Both the position numbers and the translations under genes were made by a program. DNA of 64,000 bases from Blasia pusilla. Taxonomy: Eukaryota; Marchantiophyta; Marchantiopsida; Blasiales. The stretch lies in the NCBI GenBank assembly GCA_050084515.1, contig CM114271.1, positions 33,790,001 through 33,854,000 of the forward strand, read 5' to 3'. Every line of letters begins with the position of its first letter. The stretch's first letter is position 1. The notes beneath the pieces were generated by a model. The model was not told the origin of the DNA and ran no database searches. It was given only the letters and a program-made list of their open reading frames with translations. Positions 1 to 11,516 of this stretch are shown piece by piece.

Positions 1-238
1 TAGTAGCAATTTCAGTGTAGGAAAGTGCAATTAGTAAAGAAAAAGTTGTGCAATTTGCTTTCTACATGCCATTTTCGACTAGTTCTTTCATATAGTTGAT
101 CAATTTTGGAAAATTTCAGGACGATTTCTGTGTAAGAGTTATCTATGCTTCAATTGGAGCAGTAGAAGCATAAAATTATGTTTTTGTGAGAGATATCGTT
201 CGTCGTAGAATATTCCTCAACAACAATCACATGCGAGA

Positions 239-398
239 AGCTAGATAAGCAGAATTACAATGTCTAGAAGTTTCGCATGAAACGATTTCTGATGGGTCAA
301 GAACGATGGGAGCTTGTCACAGGTGATGAGGCCAAGCCAGAAGGTAATGCAACAGACTTGAATGTTCGCGCTTGGAACAAACGCGCAAGGCAAGTAAT
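239..398 (+). pseudogene. copia 1 gag N-terminus, interrupted
   Basis: The frame starting at 239 reads like the N-terminus of plant copia Gag: a KLDKQNY segment, then a stop codon where Trp is usual, then FRMKRFLMGQERWELVTG and a conserved AWNKRARQVI block. Homology breaks at base 398, exactly where a TG-starting insertion begins; the following Gag block resumes at 2282. One in-frame TAG (272-274) is present. Gag would form the virus-like particle of the element. Assignment rests on pattern recognition of the family, not on a search. Confidence 0.75.
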
Positions 399-567
399 TG
401 TCAGATCTGAGTAGCCGATAGGCAGAGATCTATCGTGGATAGGACGTAGGAGCCAACCGACTATCTTGAGTGTAACTTTGTCCCATGGTGTCGGATCAGG
501 TTGAGGACAGGTCCATTGTGTCAGGAACGTCGTTTTTGACAACTTTCTTATTGAAGTCTTTCACAGC

Positions 568-594
568 CGGGTGACTTGTTGACCAAGTCACCCG
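568..594. repeat. perfect 11-bp hairpin
   Basis: The arms 568-578 and 584-594 are exact reverse complements (CGGGTGACTTG and CAAGTCACCCG) with a 5-base loop. It sits upstream of the TATA box of the candidate LTR and could be a U3 regulatory motif; that role is inference. Confidence 0.6.
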
Positions 595-678
595 CTCTGT
601 TTGTTGGTTTGTTGTGCACGCAGGTTACCAAGGGGATAGCTATTTTTAGGGGAAGAGTATTTTGGCTTTTCCCAACCC

Positions 679-685
679 TATATAA
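679..685 (+). promoter_or_regulatory. TATA box of the candidate nested LTR
   Basis: TATATAA lies in the first half of the candidate solo LTR, about 85 bases downstream of the 568-594 hairpin. A U3 TATA box is expected in an LTR. No transcript evidence is available here. Confidence 0.4.
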
Positions 686-2281
686 GAGAGGAAGATGACT
701 TTCCTAAGCCATCTTTCTCACGTTGGGCCGTTGGAGAACCTCTCTTGTATGTGTGTGAGATAGGACTAGGGTGCTAGCATCCGGATTCCTTGATAGCGCA
801 GGGTGGATGAGGCTCGATATGCCGATGTAGATTGAGGAGTGGAGTTTTAAGCCGGGTGTGCCACTTTTACCACTCTTTATTTTTACATGAGAAAGATGTG
901 AGGGGGTTGGTGGGAATTCGTTGTTTGCAGGTAGGCAAGCGAGTTGCCTCGGTGGGGATCCCGTGGAGACGCTGTTTGGCTTTCGTGTTTGTCATTTTTT
1001 TATGTTCGGAAGGCCGTGGGCAAAAGTGATGTCCGTTTTTCTCAGATTTTGCCGATGCACAAGGATTGGGGACAGTGGCAGAGTGTAGCACGGAGTGGGG
1101 CGGCGAGTGTATCGTCGAAAGGAGCGGGAGTGTCAGGAAAAAGCAGGAAGGAAAGGTCGCGGAGATGTTTAGGTCGCGGAGGCGGCCGGATGCCGAGCCG
1201 CACCAGGTGGTGGAAGGTACTATCACCACATAGATAAGAGTGATGTGGTAAGTTGGATGAACACGATCAGTCAAATCGGACATGGCAAGGGCGATGTGGT
1301 GACGAGGCTACCGGGTTAAGCAAGGTTGGAAATGCTTACGTACTTAGGAGAGCCTACGTGGTTGAGCGGGCTTGTACCAAGATTTTCAGAGTTGAGATTT
1401 TCCGAACATTATTTTCGGAGGACTGTAGTGATTTTGTCGGCGAGGTGGGTGAGCTACACCGACCGTTGACGACAGAGTGTTAGTATGCTGATGCCGATGA
1501 CTAGTCCGTATCTGTTGATGGGAGGATCGCAGTACTGTGGGGGGAGATGGATGTGCAGTGGAGGTTCCCAAGCACTCCATGCAGAAGGTTGATCAGCGGG
1601 AGTGATCAGGTTACCCATTCGAGTCCCTTTTCCCACACTAACGTGTGTGATTGAGAGTGCTGGGTATCGAGTAGTAGTTGGTGCTAGGTGGGTGCAGTGA
1701 TGGTGACGAGTGTAGAATCTTTTCATGTCTAGCATGTTGGTGGATATATGGCGGTTGCCGAGTAGGGGTCGCATGTATGACCCGAGAGAGTGTCGCTAGA
1801 TTAGGTGAGTTAGTTGGGAGGCTCATGGTGAGCCCGAGTGTTAAGTGTATGTGAGGCCGGGTGTGTCATCACGGGATTGACGTTAGCATAGGTGAGCTAG
1901 TGAGGAGTGTGGGAGACTCTCGATAAGTCTGAGTGTTGAGCGAGTGAGATAGGGTTGTCATCATGACGTTCTTCCAAGGTTTGAAAGAACATGGTAGTAG
2001 TGGTGTGACACGGAGTGGAGTGAGGTACCGAGGAATTATCAGTGAGGAGCTACCTCGAGATCCATCTGTGGCTAGATCGTTATCACTAGACATTGGGTCT
2101 GGTGACGAGATCGCACACGGAGACAGTATCACTTGGTTGGAGAGTTGTGTGATCTCCTTGTATACGTATGAGTTGATTTTTGTACATGTGTGGATCAACC
2201 CGTATGTGGGGAAGATCGATGTTGTGTGGTGTAGATGTGACCAACGATGTATATTGTGTAGCGAAATGTATGGGCACAACA

Positions 2282-2705
2282 TAATCCACTACATTTCAAT
2301 AACAATCAGTTCCCCAATGATAGGTCACATTCAAGATGTTGATATTCCGAAGGAGGCCTGGGATGCATTGGAAAAGCTATTCCAGACATCTACATGTCAG
2401 AAAGCTTCAATTGAAACAAAAATTGAATGAAGTAAGGAAAGGATCGTAGAGCATCAATGATTATATTTTGAGTATCAGACATATTGTTCATCAGTTGAAT
2501 ACCATTGGAGTGACAGTAGAAGATGATGATTTGATTTTATTCACTCTTCAATGCCTTCCAAAGAATTAAAAGTCTTTTGAGACCTCTATCTGTGTGAGAG
2601 AGAAATATCCAACCTTTCAAGAGTTAGTTCCTTTCTTAATCAGTGAAGAGATGCGCCTAGTAGGCAACGGTAGCTCGTCTAGTCTGCAAGAGAGTACAAC
2701 AGGGT
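2282..2705 (+). pseudogene. copia 1 gag central part (UBN2-like)
   Basis: Gag homology resumes with an IHYISITISS segment, then the IPKEAWDALEKLF block typical of copia Gag. A stop at about 2428 is followed, in another frame, by INDYILSIRHIVHQL and EDDDLILFTLQCLPKN, which continue the same domain. The CCHC zinc knuckle and the protease active site expected next are absent. Sequence jumps near 2700-2706 from a Ser-rich Gag tail to a YKVNFNADGC segment that belongs to the protease C-terminus, indicating an internal deletion. Confidence 0.75.
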
Positions 2706-3977
2706 TATAAAGTGAACTTTAACGCAGATGGTTGTTTTATTGAAACAATGGATGACTAGACTACGATAGCCAAAGGAACTAGATCTGGCAGAATGTTCAA
2801 ATTAGATGTTTCTATGCGAGAGATTGAAACAACAATGTATGGTCAAACCGACCAACAAGTCATAGATCTAAATGCGTGGCATAAAAGAATTGAACATATG
2901 AATCTTCAAAGATTACAGAGTCTTTCATCATCTAATATAGTAATAGGACTCCCTAAATTAGCGAGTCCTGCTACGTCTGAGGTATGTCCCACTTGCCAAT
3001 TTGGAAAACAAGCTAGATTTTCTTTTCCAAAGCAAGATAGAAGAACATCCACGATATTTGAGTTGATCCACAATGATGTGTGGACAACATCACAACATAG
3101 CCTTAGTGGTTGCCAGTACTTTGTTTCATTTATTGATGACTTCTCTAGGTATATATGGGTATACTTTCTGAAAGCCAAGTCAGAGGTATTCTCTGTGTTC
3201 CAAACATTCAGAGTTATAGTAGAGAAGCAGACTGGAGAACACATTCTAAAATTGCCTTGTGATGGAGGAGGAGAGTATCTTTCAACAGAGTTTGATGACT
3301 ATTTACGTCAGAATGGCATCTAACGTCAAGTGACTTGCCGTTACACTCCACAACAAAATGGAGTGGTTGAGAGGAAGAATCGACATATTGTTGAAGCGAC
3401 ACGAGCTATGCTGAATGAGAAGAACATGCCTAAGGTATATTTGGCAGAGGCTATAGCATGTGCAGTCTTCTTAATCAACCGAACTCCAACAGCAGGAGTT
3501 CATGATAAAACTCCATTCGAAGTCTTCATAGGAAGTAAACCTGATTTTTCCTTCTTGAAAGTATTTGGTTGTATTTGTTATGCTCATATTCCTTTTGAGA
3601 GACATCAGAAATTAGACCCCAAGTCTGAAAGATGTATCTTCATTGGCTATGATAATGGAACTAAGGGATATAAGTGCTACATTCCATCCTCTAGGCAACT
3701 TATTATTAGTCGAGATGTTCTCTATGATGAGCTAAAGTCATGGTATGCTCCATCTGAGCCTATTCCACCTCTAAACTCGTCTGTTGAGGGGGAGAATATA
3801 ATTGTAAACCAACAGACATTATCTTCAACTCCCCCAAGTACTAGTGCAGGATTAGGAGAGGTCCTAGATTCATCAGTTAAATCTGTGAGTCCATGGACGG
3901 GAAGAGTACATATTCAGTCTGTTGACACTAATCAGAGCTCAAGTCAGATGTCAGAGGCATCTACCTCTAAACAATAA
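2706..3977 (+). pseudogene. copia 1 protease stub, GAG-pre-integrase and integrase
   Basis: A single frame runs through this part with a TAG near 2757, a TAA at 3321-3323 and a TAA at 3975-3977. After the protease stub comes the GAG-pre-integrase zinc motif (AWHKRIEHMN, then CPTCQFGK). The integrase core follows with HNDVWTT, FIDDFSRYIW and TPQQNGVVERKNR. The C-terminal region has FLINRTP and FGCICYAHIP, typical of copia integrase. Integrase would insert the cDNA into the genome. Stops but no frameshifts suggest decay by point mutation. Confidence 0.88.
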
Positions 3978-4079
3978 CTTTGTAGATCAAATAGAGTTAC
4001 ACATCCAATTCATAGATTCATAAATGAAGGTTTCCTTGCGGCACATCATGCATACATGATGACTACCCTTCACGAATAG

Positions 4080-4841
4080 GAGCCAAGTTATTTTGAAGAA
4101 GCTGCAAGTAAAGTCGAATGGATTGAAGCTATGGAGGAAGAGCTTGCTGCATTAAGACATCAACAGACATGGAAGCTGGTTGATATATCTTCCGGTAAGG
4201 AAGCTATTGGTTGCAAATGGGTTTACAAAATCAAGCGCAATCAAGATGGTACAATTAATAGATACAAAGAGAGATTGATGGCTAAGGGCTATGCACAACA
4301 ATATAGTATCGATTATGAAGAAATATTTAGCTCAGTTGCAAAGATGGCGACTACGAGAATAGTGGTTGCAGTTGCAGTAAGTAAGAAGTGGCATTTTGGA
4401 CGTCCATTACATCACATGGACGTCCAAAATGCCTTCTTGAATGGAAATCTATACGAAGAAATATATATGACTCAACCATCTGGATACGAGCATCCTAAGT
4501 TTCCATTTCGTGTATGCAGGTTGAAGAAAGCTCTATACGGGCTCAAACAAGCTCCAAGAGCTTGGTATGGCAAGATTACATACGTCCTACAAGAGTTAGG
4601 TTTTAAGGTATGTGATTTTGACTCTTCGTTATATGTCTTAAGAGGACAAGATTATACGCTTCTCATTGTGTTGTATGTTGATAATCTCCTGATTATTGGG
4701 AGTATTGAAGAAATGGTACAACAAGTCAAGCTTAAGTTACAAGTAGAATTTGATATGAAGGACTTAGGAGAACTCAAGTACTTTCTTGGTATTGAGTTTA
4801 TCAAGGTTGGAAAAAGCATGTGGTTATTACAACGACAATAA
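4080..4841 (+). pseudogene. copia 1 reverse transcriptase
   Basis: This continues the integrase frame after a TAG at 4077-4079. Motifs in order are WIEAMEEELAAL, IGCKWVYKIK, MDVQNAFLNGNL, LYGLKQAPRAWY, LYVDNLLIIGS and LGELKYFLGIEF. The catalytic YVDD box reads YVDN because the second Asp codon is AAT at 4683-4685. This residue binds catalytic metal in reverse transcriptases, so the enzyme would be inactive even without the stops. A TAA at 4839-4841 ends the open stretch. Confidence 0.9.
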
Positions 4842-5585
4842 GCTCTTCATATGCTTTCAAAATATGGTATGACGGCTTGTAAGCCAATCTCTACACCGTT
4901 GGACTAGAGCGTGAAGCTAAGATTGGATGAAGGAGAGATGCTTGCAGGTTCTAATATGTACAGCTGCATGGTTAGAAGTTTAATCTATCTAACTATAACC
5001 ATACCAAATTTGAGCTATGTTGTTGGCCTAGTGAGCCAATTTATGCAAGCACCTCAAAAACCTTACCTTGATGCTGTGAGGAGGATTATACGGTATGTGA
5101 ATTTCTCTATTCAATTTGAACCGAGTTTTCAATTACAAGGATTCATAGATGCTGATTGGGCAAGAAGCGTGTCTGATCGACACTCCGGATCTGGTTATTC
5201 ATTTATTTTGGGAAGCGCACCTATAAGTTGGATTTCAAAGAAGCAACCTACAGTTGCTTTCTCTTCAACAGAGGTTGAGTATAGAGGAGCAACCAATGCA
5301 ACATGTGAGGCAGTGTGGCTTCATCGATTACTTCTTAAGATTGTAACTTAGGACCTAGTATATTATATGTAGACAATATTAGTAGCATCAAGCTTGCTAA
5401 TAACCCTGTGTTTCATGCTCGTACAAAGCATGTTGAGGTGCACTATCATTTTATCAGAGAGAAAGTGCTTGCATGAGAAATTGATCTTATGTATATAGGT
5501 ACAGATCAGCAAATTATTGACATCTTTACAAAGGTATTATCTAAAGATAAGTTTGAAATGTTTAGAAATGATTCAGGCGTTAGAG
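4842..5585 (+). pseudogene. copia 1 RT C-terminus and RNase H
   Basis: The same frame continues past a TAG at 4905-4907. RNase H motifs are visible: FIDADWARS, GSGYSFILG, ISWISKKQPTVAFSSTEVEY and ATCEAVWL. Near 5349 the reading frame shifts, and [21 protein letters not shown] then IDIFTKVLSKDKF follow in the new frame with one further stop. These are the standard copia C-terminal blocks just before the polypurine tract. Confidence 0.88.
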
Positions 5586-5600
5586 ATATCGATACGATCT

Positions 5601-5610
5601 TGAGGGGGAG
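5601..5610 (+). other. polypurine tract of copia 1
   Basis: TGAGGGGGAG lies directly after the end of the RNase H coding remnant and directly before the candidate 3' LTR, the expected position for plus-strand priming. Confidence 0.7.
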
Positions 5611-5903
5611 TATTGAAGATTGAGTTACAATCAAGCTCATGAGACACCTGAATTGCTACATTTTGTACTTACTCAAAGAACGGAAGCTTAATCTTGGTTA
5701 GTCAGTTAAGCGGGATTAGATTAACTAGGGTTAGTTAATCATAGTTAGTCTAACTCGAGACTAAGGTTAGGGTTAGGGTTGGTTCTACATACCCTATATA
5801 ATTGAGAAGGGGACAAACCTCCACTCATTCTCTCATTGCAAATTTCGTTTTCCATGGTGGTGTGTGTGTGAGCCGTTTTTCCACCAGTTACGCTTGTTTA
5901 ACA
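5611..5903 (+). repeat. candidate 3' LTR of copia 1
   Basis: The segment starts TATTGAAGATTGAG right after the polypurine tract; a normal LTR would start TGTTG, so the first bases seem mutated. It ends TTTAACA, complementary to a TGTT start. A TATATAA-like box lies at about 5794. It includes two tandem GGTTAG repeats near 5765. The 5' partner is not in the window, so the right boundary is inferred from the terminal CA. Confidence 0.55.
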
Positions 5904-5916
5904 ATTTTCCTCACAT

Positions 5917-5954
5917 GAGGCCTTTATTGTGGAATTTTCCACAATAAAGGCCTC
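5917..5954. repeat. perfect 17-bp hairpin just right of copia 1
   Basis: Arms 5917-5933 and 5938-5954 are exact reverse complements around a 4-base loop ATTT. Short outer complementary blocks (TTCCTCA near 5908 and TGAGGAA near 5959) extend it imperfectly. It could be a foldback element or the tip of a larger inverted repeat. No target duplication is obvious. Confidence 0.75.
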
Positions 5955-5989
5955 TTTCTGAGGAAATACTAGCACATGGTGGCAATGTA

Positions 5990-6980
5990 GCAAAGGCAAC
6001 ATTGGCAACTGCGATAGAGGCCCAAGAAGCTTTGTACATGGAATTTTCTTCAAAGACTAGATTCTTGCATTATATAAAAGCGACTTGGCAACATAATGCA
6101 AGTAAATGCCCTATTTTCCTTGCATATATGCTATTCAATATTGATTGGCGTGAAAGTGAAACTAAAAATGTTGAACTATTGCTCATGTGGTGGTTTTGTA
6201 GGCATATGGGTAAAATACGTTTGAACATTCAATCATTCAAACATGGATACCAATGCGACAATTGAAGCCTATCACGCAAATATGAAAATGGTTCTCCTGG
6301 ACTTCGAGAGGAACAATCAGTTGGCAACTCAACGTTGTGATTGGTTGGTCAATGAGTTGATGGGGAAAGTGGAACCATTATACCACCAAATAAAATTTTT
6401 TAAAAATGATGATTTTTATGATAATAAACATGAGGAAAAAGCAATTCATGCTTAAGTGTTGAAAGGAAGATGGTTTCTTGATAGTGATTGTGACATCTCG
6501 TCTTCCATAATGGCTATGGTGAAAAGCCAAATGACGGCATGGATTCTATATGATGTATACAACTACCAATCATAATATTGTTTGTGCAATTGCCCTTGGA
6601 GTTGTAAGGGTAACATATATAAACATGAAGCAAAGTATTTCTTGATGTGTGGCTACGTTGCAGAGGATATTATCAGGGCACTAGGAACAAAGTAGGGAAC
6701 AATCTCAAGTGGGATGTGTGTTTTATTCATGGAGAAACTGAATCGACAGGTTGGGCATATGGACCTCGGATCACACTCAAAGATTGATGCTACTAATGAT
6801 TTATTATACCATGACTATGATTGCGTCAAAATATGTGGATCGGACAATGAAAACAAAGAAAATACATGGCCTATTTACAACAACCATACCGCGGTGACAA
6901 TTACAGAGGAGATGAAAAGAATGGAGGATTCCTTTGAAAAATGCATAATTGTCAAAATTATTCTCAAAATTTAGGAACAA
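5990..6980 (+). pseudogene. MULE/FAR1-like transposase remnant 1 with decayed SWIM finger
   Basis: Two overlapping frames (6002-6265 and 6243-6455) give an ATIEAYHANMKM segment followed by RCDWLVNELMG. This resembles the region after the DDE domain of plant Mutator-like transposases, where an N-x-IE-x-YH pattern is usual. Near 6570-6625 a CNCPW...YKH stretch looks like a SWIM zinc finger (CxC...CxH) with the third Cys replaced by Tyr (TAT). Stops and frame changes show it is dead. The remnant at 58690-60640 has matching blocks in the same order. Assignment is moderate. Confidence 0.6.
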
Positions 6981-8077
6981 ATGTGCTGATGATAATGAAC
7001 TTCTATTTCTTGGTGTGAATTTAATGCAGGATTGTGTGGCTCAACTAGCAGAGGCTCAAAAAAATAAGCAGAGAGGAATGTCATCGATCCAAAAAATGCC
7101 ACTAGTAGACTATACTTAAGGGTTAGCTGGCTCGAGTAACTCTATTAAACAAACAACATCATTGGTTGAGCAATTGCATCAGAGAGCTATGAGAAATTCA
7201 TCACGAATTGATATTGCCCCAACGATAGTGGCCCAATATCCTATAGCGCCAAAATGCCACCCGACTTACCTTGCAAAAATAGTTGGAGCAAGAGCCAAGT
7301 GTTCAATGCATTGGAGACGAGACTCGAGATAATAGCAATATAGGCATTACCGATACCCATGAGTCAAGAATTTTAGTGTCACAAAAGCAGGAAACAAAAA
7401 TATGACCGCAAGCTATGCACTTTGAGTTCATAGTTGACATTAGTGATGCCATCATCCAAACCCGTGAAGACTGCTGAAGTACCACAATGAAATTCTTCTT
7501 TTGAAACATATAAAGGGGCAGGGAGTTTGTATTTTGAAACAAAATTTTCTATTATGTACCTTATAAGCCTGGACTGCCCAATTTTGTAGACATCTTCCGT
7601 TGTGCTTGAATGAATCTTGTGTTTGAGAAGTAGCCACTGCCGTGTTCCGGGGTTATTGCATGAATGTTTTGTCTTACATTATGGCACTAGCGAGCTTTGT
7701 ATTCACCTCTTCCAGAGTTGTTGCATGAATTTTGTCTCTTACAAGGATGCAGTGCACTGTTTTGCACAACCCTGCTCTAGTGTTATAACATCAAAGTTTA
7801 CCTTTAACATCCTTTAGTGGACAAAGTGTAAGCCTAATGCCTCTTGTTGCCTTTGTGTAGGTGTATGCATACGGAGGAATTGTGTGAAAGTATAAAGTGA
7901 CAAATATGCTCTGAAAAAAGAGCAATATATTAGGAAATCCGTCTCTACCTTTCTATATTTAGATTTTTTGCTATATATAATATAGAAATTTATCCAATCT
8001 CATTGAAATAAAGTCTCTTCCAATTCCAATTTCCATTATTTAATTTGTAGGTTGTGAGAGTTTGAATGCAATGTGAT

Positions 8078-8590
8078 TTCCTTTATGGTAATATGGTGCG
8101 GGCTATGTCGGAAATATGCCAAATCTTAAGCTTTGGATAACTCATAGTTATAATCTGAGAGAATTTGTGACGTGTTTGGAATTGTGCAGAATTTTCTTGT
8201 TATTTTTGCGTGAATGTTTACTTGTTCTCGCTTTTATCTAGACATAAGACACCTAGGACAACTTAAAGCCATTAAGCCAACACACATTCATGCACCCATG
8301 AGAGAATTCCTTTATGGTAATGTGGTGCGGGTTATGTTGGGAATATGCCAATTATTGAAGCCTTTGGATCCCTTGAAACGACAACTGACATTTTGGTGGA
8401 CACTTTGAAAATGTGGTAGCGTTTTTGATAATTTGCCTACATACTATTGATGCACTTTGTTGTGAACGCGTTTGGGATTGTGTTGCATTCAGGATTTTTG
8501 TTGTGTGAATTTCTTGTTGCTTGTCACTATTGTGTAGACATCACAAAGTTAGGACAAATTAAAGCCATTAACACAACTAACAGTCATGCG
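8078..8590. repeat. diverged tandem duplication
   Basis: A block containing TTTATGGTAATATGGTGCGG at about 8078 recurs at about 8308 with several substitutions. A second block with AAAGCCATTAA recurs at about 8266 and 8560. This suggests an old, degenerate tandem array with a period near 230-290. Confidence 0.55.
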
Positions 8591-9948
8591 CCTAGGAGAG
8601 AATTCTTGGTGTCACATCATGAACACAAAGATAATACAAAGGGCCTACATGGCAATACGAAAGTGCAAGGGGGCAATATTTAACAAAATTATTTGTGACA
8701 GACCATACAAGAGTGTCTGTGATAGACCATACAAAGGCTAGAAAGCAAAGCAATAGAAAGCAATGCATAAAACTAATAAGTGCATGATGCCATGTGGGCA
8801 TATAGCTGCGGCTACAAAGCCCCAAAATTCCCTACAGTTCTTCCGAAATATGTGCATTGTGCTTGGTCTGGGCATTGTGACAGAGCATATCACTTTGCTT
8901 TTGATGAATGGTATTGTCATCTTCTATGGGTTGAAAGGCAGATGTGGAGCCACCTTTTAGAATACAATAACATCTCAATCACCTTTCAAGTTTGTTTAAG
9001 CTCCTTGAGATTTCTTCACAATTTTGCAAGCTCAGATAGTGGCTCCTTATCAAATATGGCGGTAACATCTTCATCTTTGGTAGCGTAAACATCAAATGCA
9101 ACAAGGTCTTGTATGACACGCATAGTGGATAGTACGATGTTATAAAGATTCAAAATACAAACATTCCTAAGATGGTAATCATCCTCTTCTTCACTCCATC
9201 CTAACAATCAATCACTTTCCCTTGGGTGAGGACAATATGTGCATCTTTTCCAAGATATCTAGTTCTCATATTTGGGTGGGATCTTAAAGGAGCGCTTATG
9301 ATTCCCGTTCCTTTCATCTCTGGAGAATGAAGTACCTCAATGGTAATAACCAAGGCTCGGGGACGTCACTTCCACGGAAGTGACCCATCACGTATGATAA
9401 AATATAGGGCTATTTTATTCCATATTAGAGAAAACTTATGAATTTTTATGGAAGGACTACAGCAATATTGTTTTTAGGAAACTACATTATAAGAAATATA
9501 GGCCAAACTTATTCAAGCTCTCGTTCATGGAAGATGTACATGGAAGTTAGTTATTATTTGACTTGAAATGAAGGTATACATGTGGCAACCCCTTATTGGT
9601 ACACGTGTCTCATGTGTAAGTAAAATATTCAAAATAATAATCATAAATAAATAACACCACCCTAATGGTTTTTTAAGTTTTAAATTAACTTAAATAATAA
9701 ATGAAACTTACATATTTTTATTAAAAAAAAACTAAAATTCAATCGATATCTAATTTATCTAAGGTGGCGAGAGCAAAGTCTAGTGAACTAAGGTTGTACC
9801 TAAATGAAGAGAGGCTAGAGCGTGAGAAAAAGTCCGAACGAAGCAAGAGAGAAGATAGAGCGGCAACGAAGAGAGAAGGGGTCCTGCGAGAGCTCAAGTT
9901 CAGGGCAAGTTTATAGACAAGAGAATTGCTCGAGTTTAGGGGCCAAAA

Positions 9949-10140
9949 GGCTTTGGCGGGATAGGCAAGGCAGGTTCAAGAAAGGGCGAGGGTGAGTAGG
10001 GTACACCTTGTTGAAATGGAAGCTCGGGAGTGGTGGCTTTGGTGGGTGAGGCAAGGCGGGTTCAGGAAAGGGTGAGTTGGGTACGAATTGCTGAAATTGA
10101 AGTTTGGGAGTGGCGGCTTTGGTGCGTGAGGCAAGGCATG
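9949..10140. repeat. degenerate tandem repeat, period about 80-86
   Basis: Starts of GGCTTTGG(C/T)G units occur at 9949, 10035 and 10115, each followed by a GAGGCAAGGC or TAGGCAAGGC segment and a GGTTCA or TGTTCA segment. About two and a half copies are present. No coding meaning is seen. Confidence 0.65.
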
Positions 10141-10214
10141 TTCAAATGTGATGGCAGAGAGAGAGACATTAAAAGAGTGCCCTAGTTAGCAACTGCAACG
10201 ATTGAGTCAAGGTT

Positions 10215-10215
<1 letters not shown>

Positions 10216-10258
<43 letters not shown>
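10216..10258. repeat. (CT)n microsatellite
   Basis: An uninterrupted CT dinucleotide run of about 43 bases in intergenic sequence. Confidence 0.97.
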
Positions 10259-10262
<4 letters not shown>

Positions 10263-11516
10263 AATACACATGCTTAAGGAGTGCTGCCCAATTCTTTGTA
10301 TCTCACTCCTCTCTGTTCATAGCTTACCTCAACTCCCGTCTTCTGCCTTGCCCTAATCAGTTGATTATAGCCATCATATAACAATTTTGTGGCCTCTAAT
10401 ATGATTTCTTATATGTTGTGGTAGTTATTGGTTAAATGATAAAAAAATGTATGTTCTTGTGGCGATGTGTATGATCATGTCAACTATTAGTTGTAGTCAA
10501 GCAAGAGGAGATAGTTGTGGCCTGGTAGAGGGGTAATGTGTGTAGTTAGGGATGGAGAGGCGAAGAATGACCTATTGGCCTCATGTGGTGATCTTTGTGT
10601 AACGTTACCCTTTACTAGGTTTCTTGGGACTTTCCTAAAAGTTTCTTAGAGGTTCCTGATCTATTATTGATATGTTGTTTTGGTTGATATGACCAATGTG
10701 TATATGTCATCTTCTTGTATCCTTGGGGCTTGGGGAGGTGTATTCACCAAGGGGGAGAGACTTGGAGAGGCTTATCTTTCTACAAGGGAGCCTTCCAAGC
10801 ACAAGCTAGGGCAAGATGCTGTTGGTGGTGCTTTAGACTTGGATTCCTTCGCCTTGATGATGAGTTTGGCGTGATTATTTTTTAATGATTAGTGTATTTT
10901 ACAATTGATTTTCATTTTACTACCTTTGACGCAATGTCTTATATCATGTTTTGAGTTGGCATCTCCCTATGGGCCATTCAACTCATTTCTAACCTATCTC
11001 ACACCAACTTGAGGATGAGTAAGTGCATTGGGGTACGACTCATAGGTAAACAAATCATGGTTAGCCCTCCATGAAACACTAGTAAGGTGCACGAGAAATA
11101 AAAAAGTGTTTGAAGAAGTTTTGTTAATGCTACTCACAAATTCAAACTTTTTTTTTCCTCTAGAAAGAGAAATATTTCCTTGCAGATAAAAAAACCATGA
11201 CAATATAGAAGATAACCTCATATAACCACTATAAGACCCCATAGTGGGCAAACCCAGGTTGAGGTCTAAGGCGAACATGTGACAATCTAACTTCAGTAAG
11301 CTAACCCTGGTTGAGGTCCCAGGCGAACCCTCGGTGAACTAACTAACAGTAAGATGACCCTGGTCCGAGGTGAACCCGCAGCACAGATTCTGGAGAACCG
11401 AAAGGGTTTCATAGAGTTTTGGGCGAAGGGGAAAATCGGAATCGCACGAGGAACTTGAAGAAAGATCGCGATCTGCGAAACGAAACAGCGACAGAAACGA
11501 AGGAAAGAGGAAGAAC

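Larger units (their letters stand above)
399..2281 (+). mobile_element. nested insertion in copia gag, candidate solo LTR
   Basis: The segment begins TGTCAG and ends CACAACA, giving short TGT/ACA inverted ends typical of LTRs. It is flanked by TAAT at 395-398 and TAAT at 2282-2285. Removing the segment and one TAAT puts the two gag halves back in frame, so the boundaries are well supported. Inside are a TATATAA box at 679-685, an 11-bp perfect hairpin at 568-594 and degenerate tandem duplication (period about 87, from about 1804). I see no transposon protein domains, and the two ends are not copies of each other. This fits a long solo LTR better than a complete element. Orientation is taken from the TATA box. 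Confidence 0.7.
1..5903 (+). mobile_element. Ty1/copia retrotransposon 1, decayed, left end outside window
   Basis: In order on the + strand I see a gag N-terminus (about 239-398), a 1.88 kb foreign insertion (399-2281), the rest of gag (2282 to about 2700), a protease C-terminal stub, GAG-pre-integrase and integrase, reverse transcriptase, RNase H, a polypurine tract (5601-5610) and a candidate 3' LTR (5611-5903). The order integrase before reverse transcriptase is diagnostic of Ty1/copia. The 5' LTR and primer-binding site are not visible, so the element probably starts left of the window. It is dead: it has an internal deletion, several in-frame stops, a frameshift and a mutated catalytic residue. 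Confidence 0.9.
6981..11516. other. intergenic, no recognisable gene
   Basis: I see only short ORFs without recognisable motifs. The stretch contains diverged duplicated blocks at about 8078-8590 and 9949-10140 and a CT microsatellite at 10216-10258. Bases 9600-9740 are AT-rich. The last 200 bases become GC-richer and presumably hold the PI31 promoter and 5' UTR; no clear TATA box was identified. Confidence 0.6.

Noticed and set aside
867-1826. Several overlapping ORFs in the nested insertion
   Set aside because: Different frames and strands, no recognised domain; more likely non-coding LTR sequence.
5760-5785. TTAGGG-like repeats as telomere DNA
   Set aside because: Only two GGTTAG units inside an LTR; too short and not the TTTAGGG plant unit.
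10216-10258. CT run as a CRISPR or regulatory array
   Set aside because: Simple dinucleotide microsatellite; no spacers. The same holds for the runs at 30788, 31871 and 63771.
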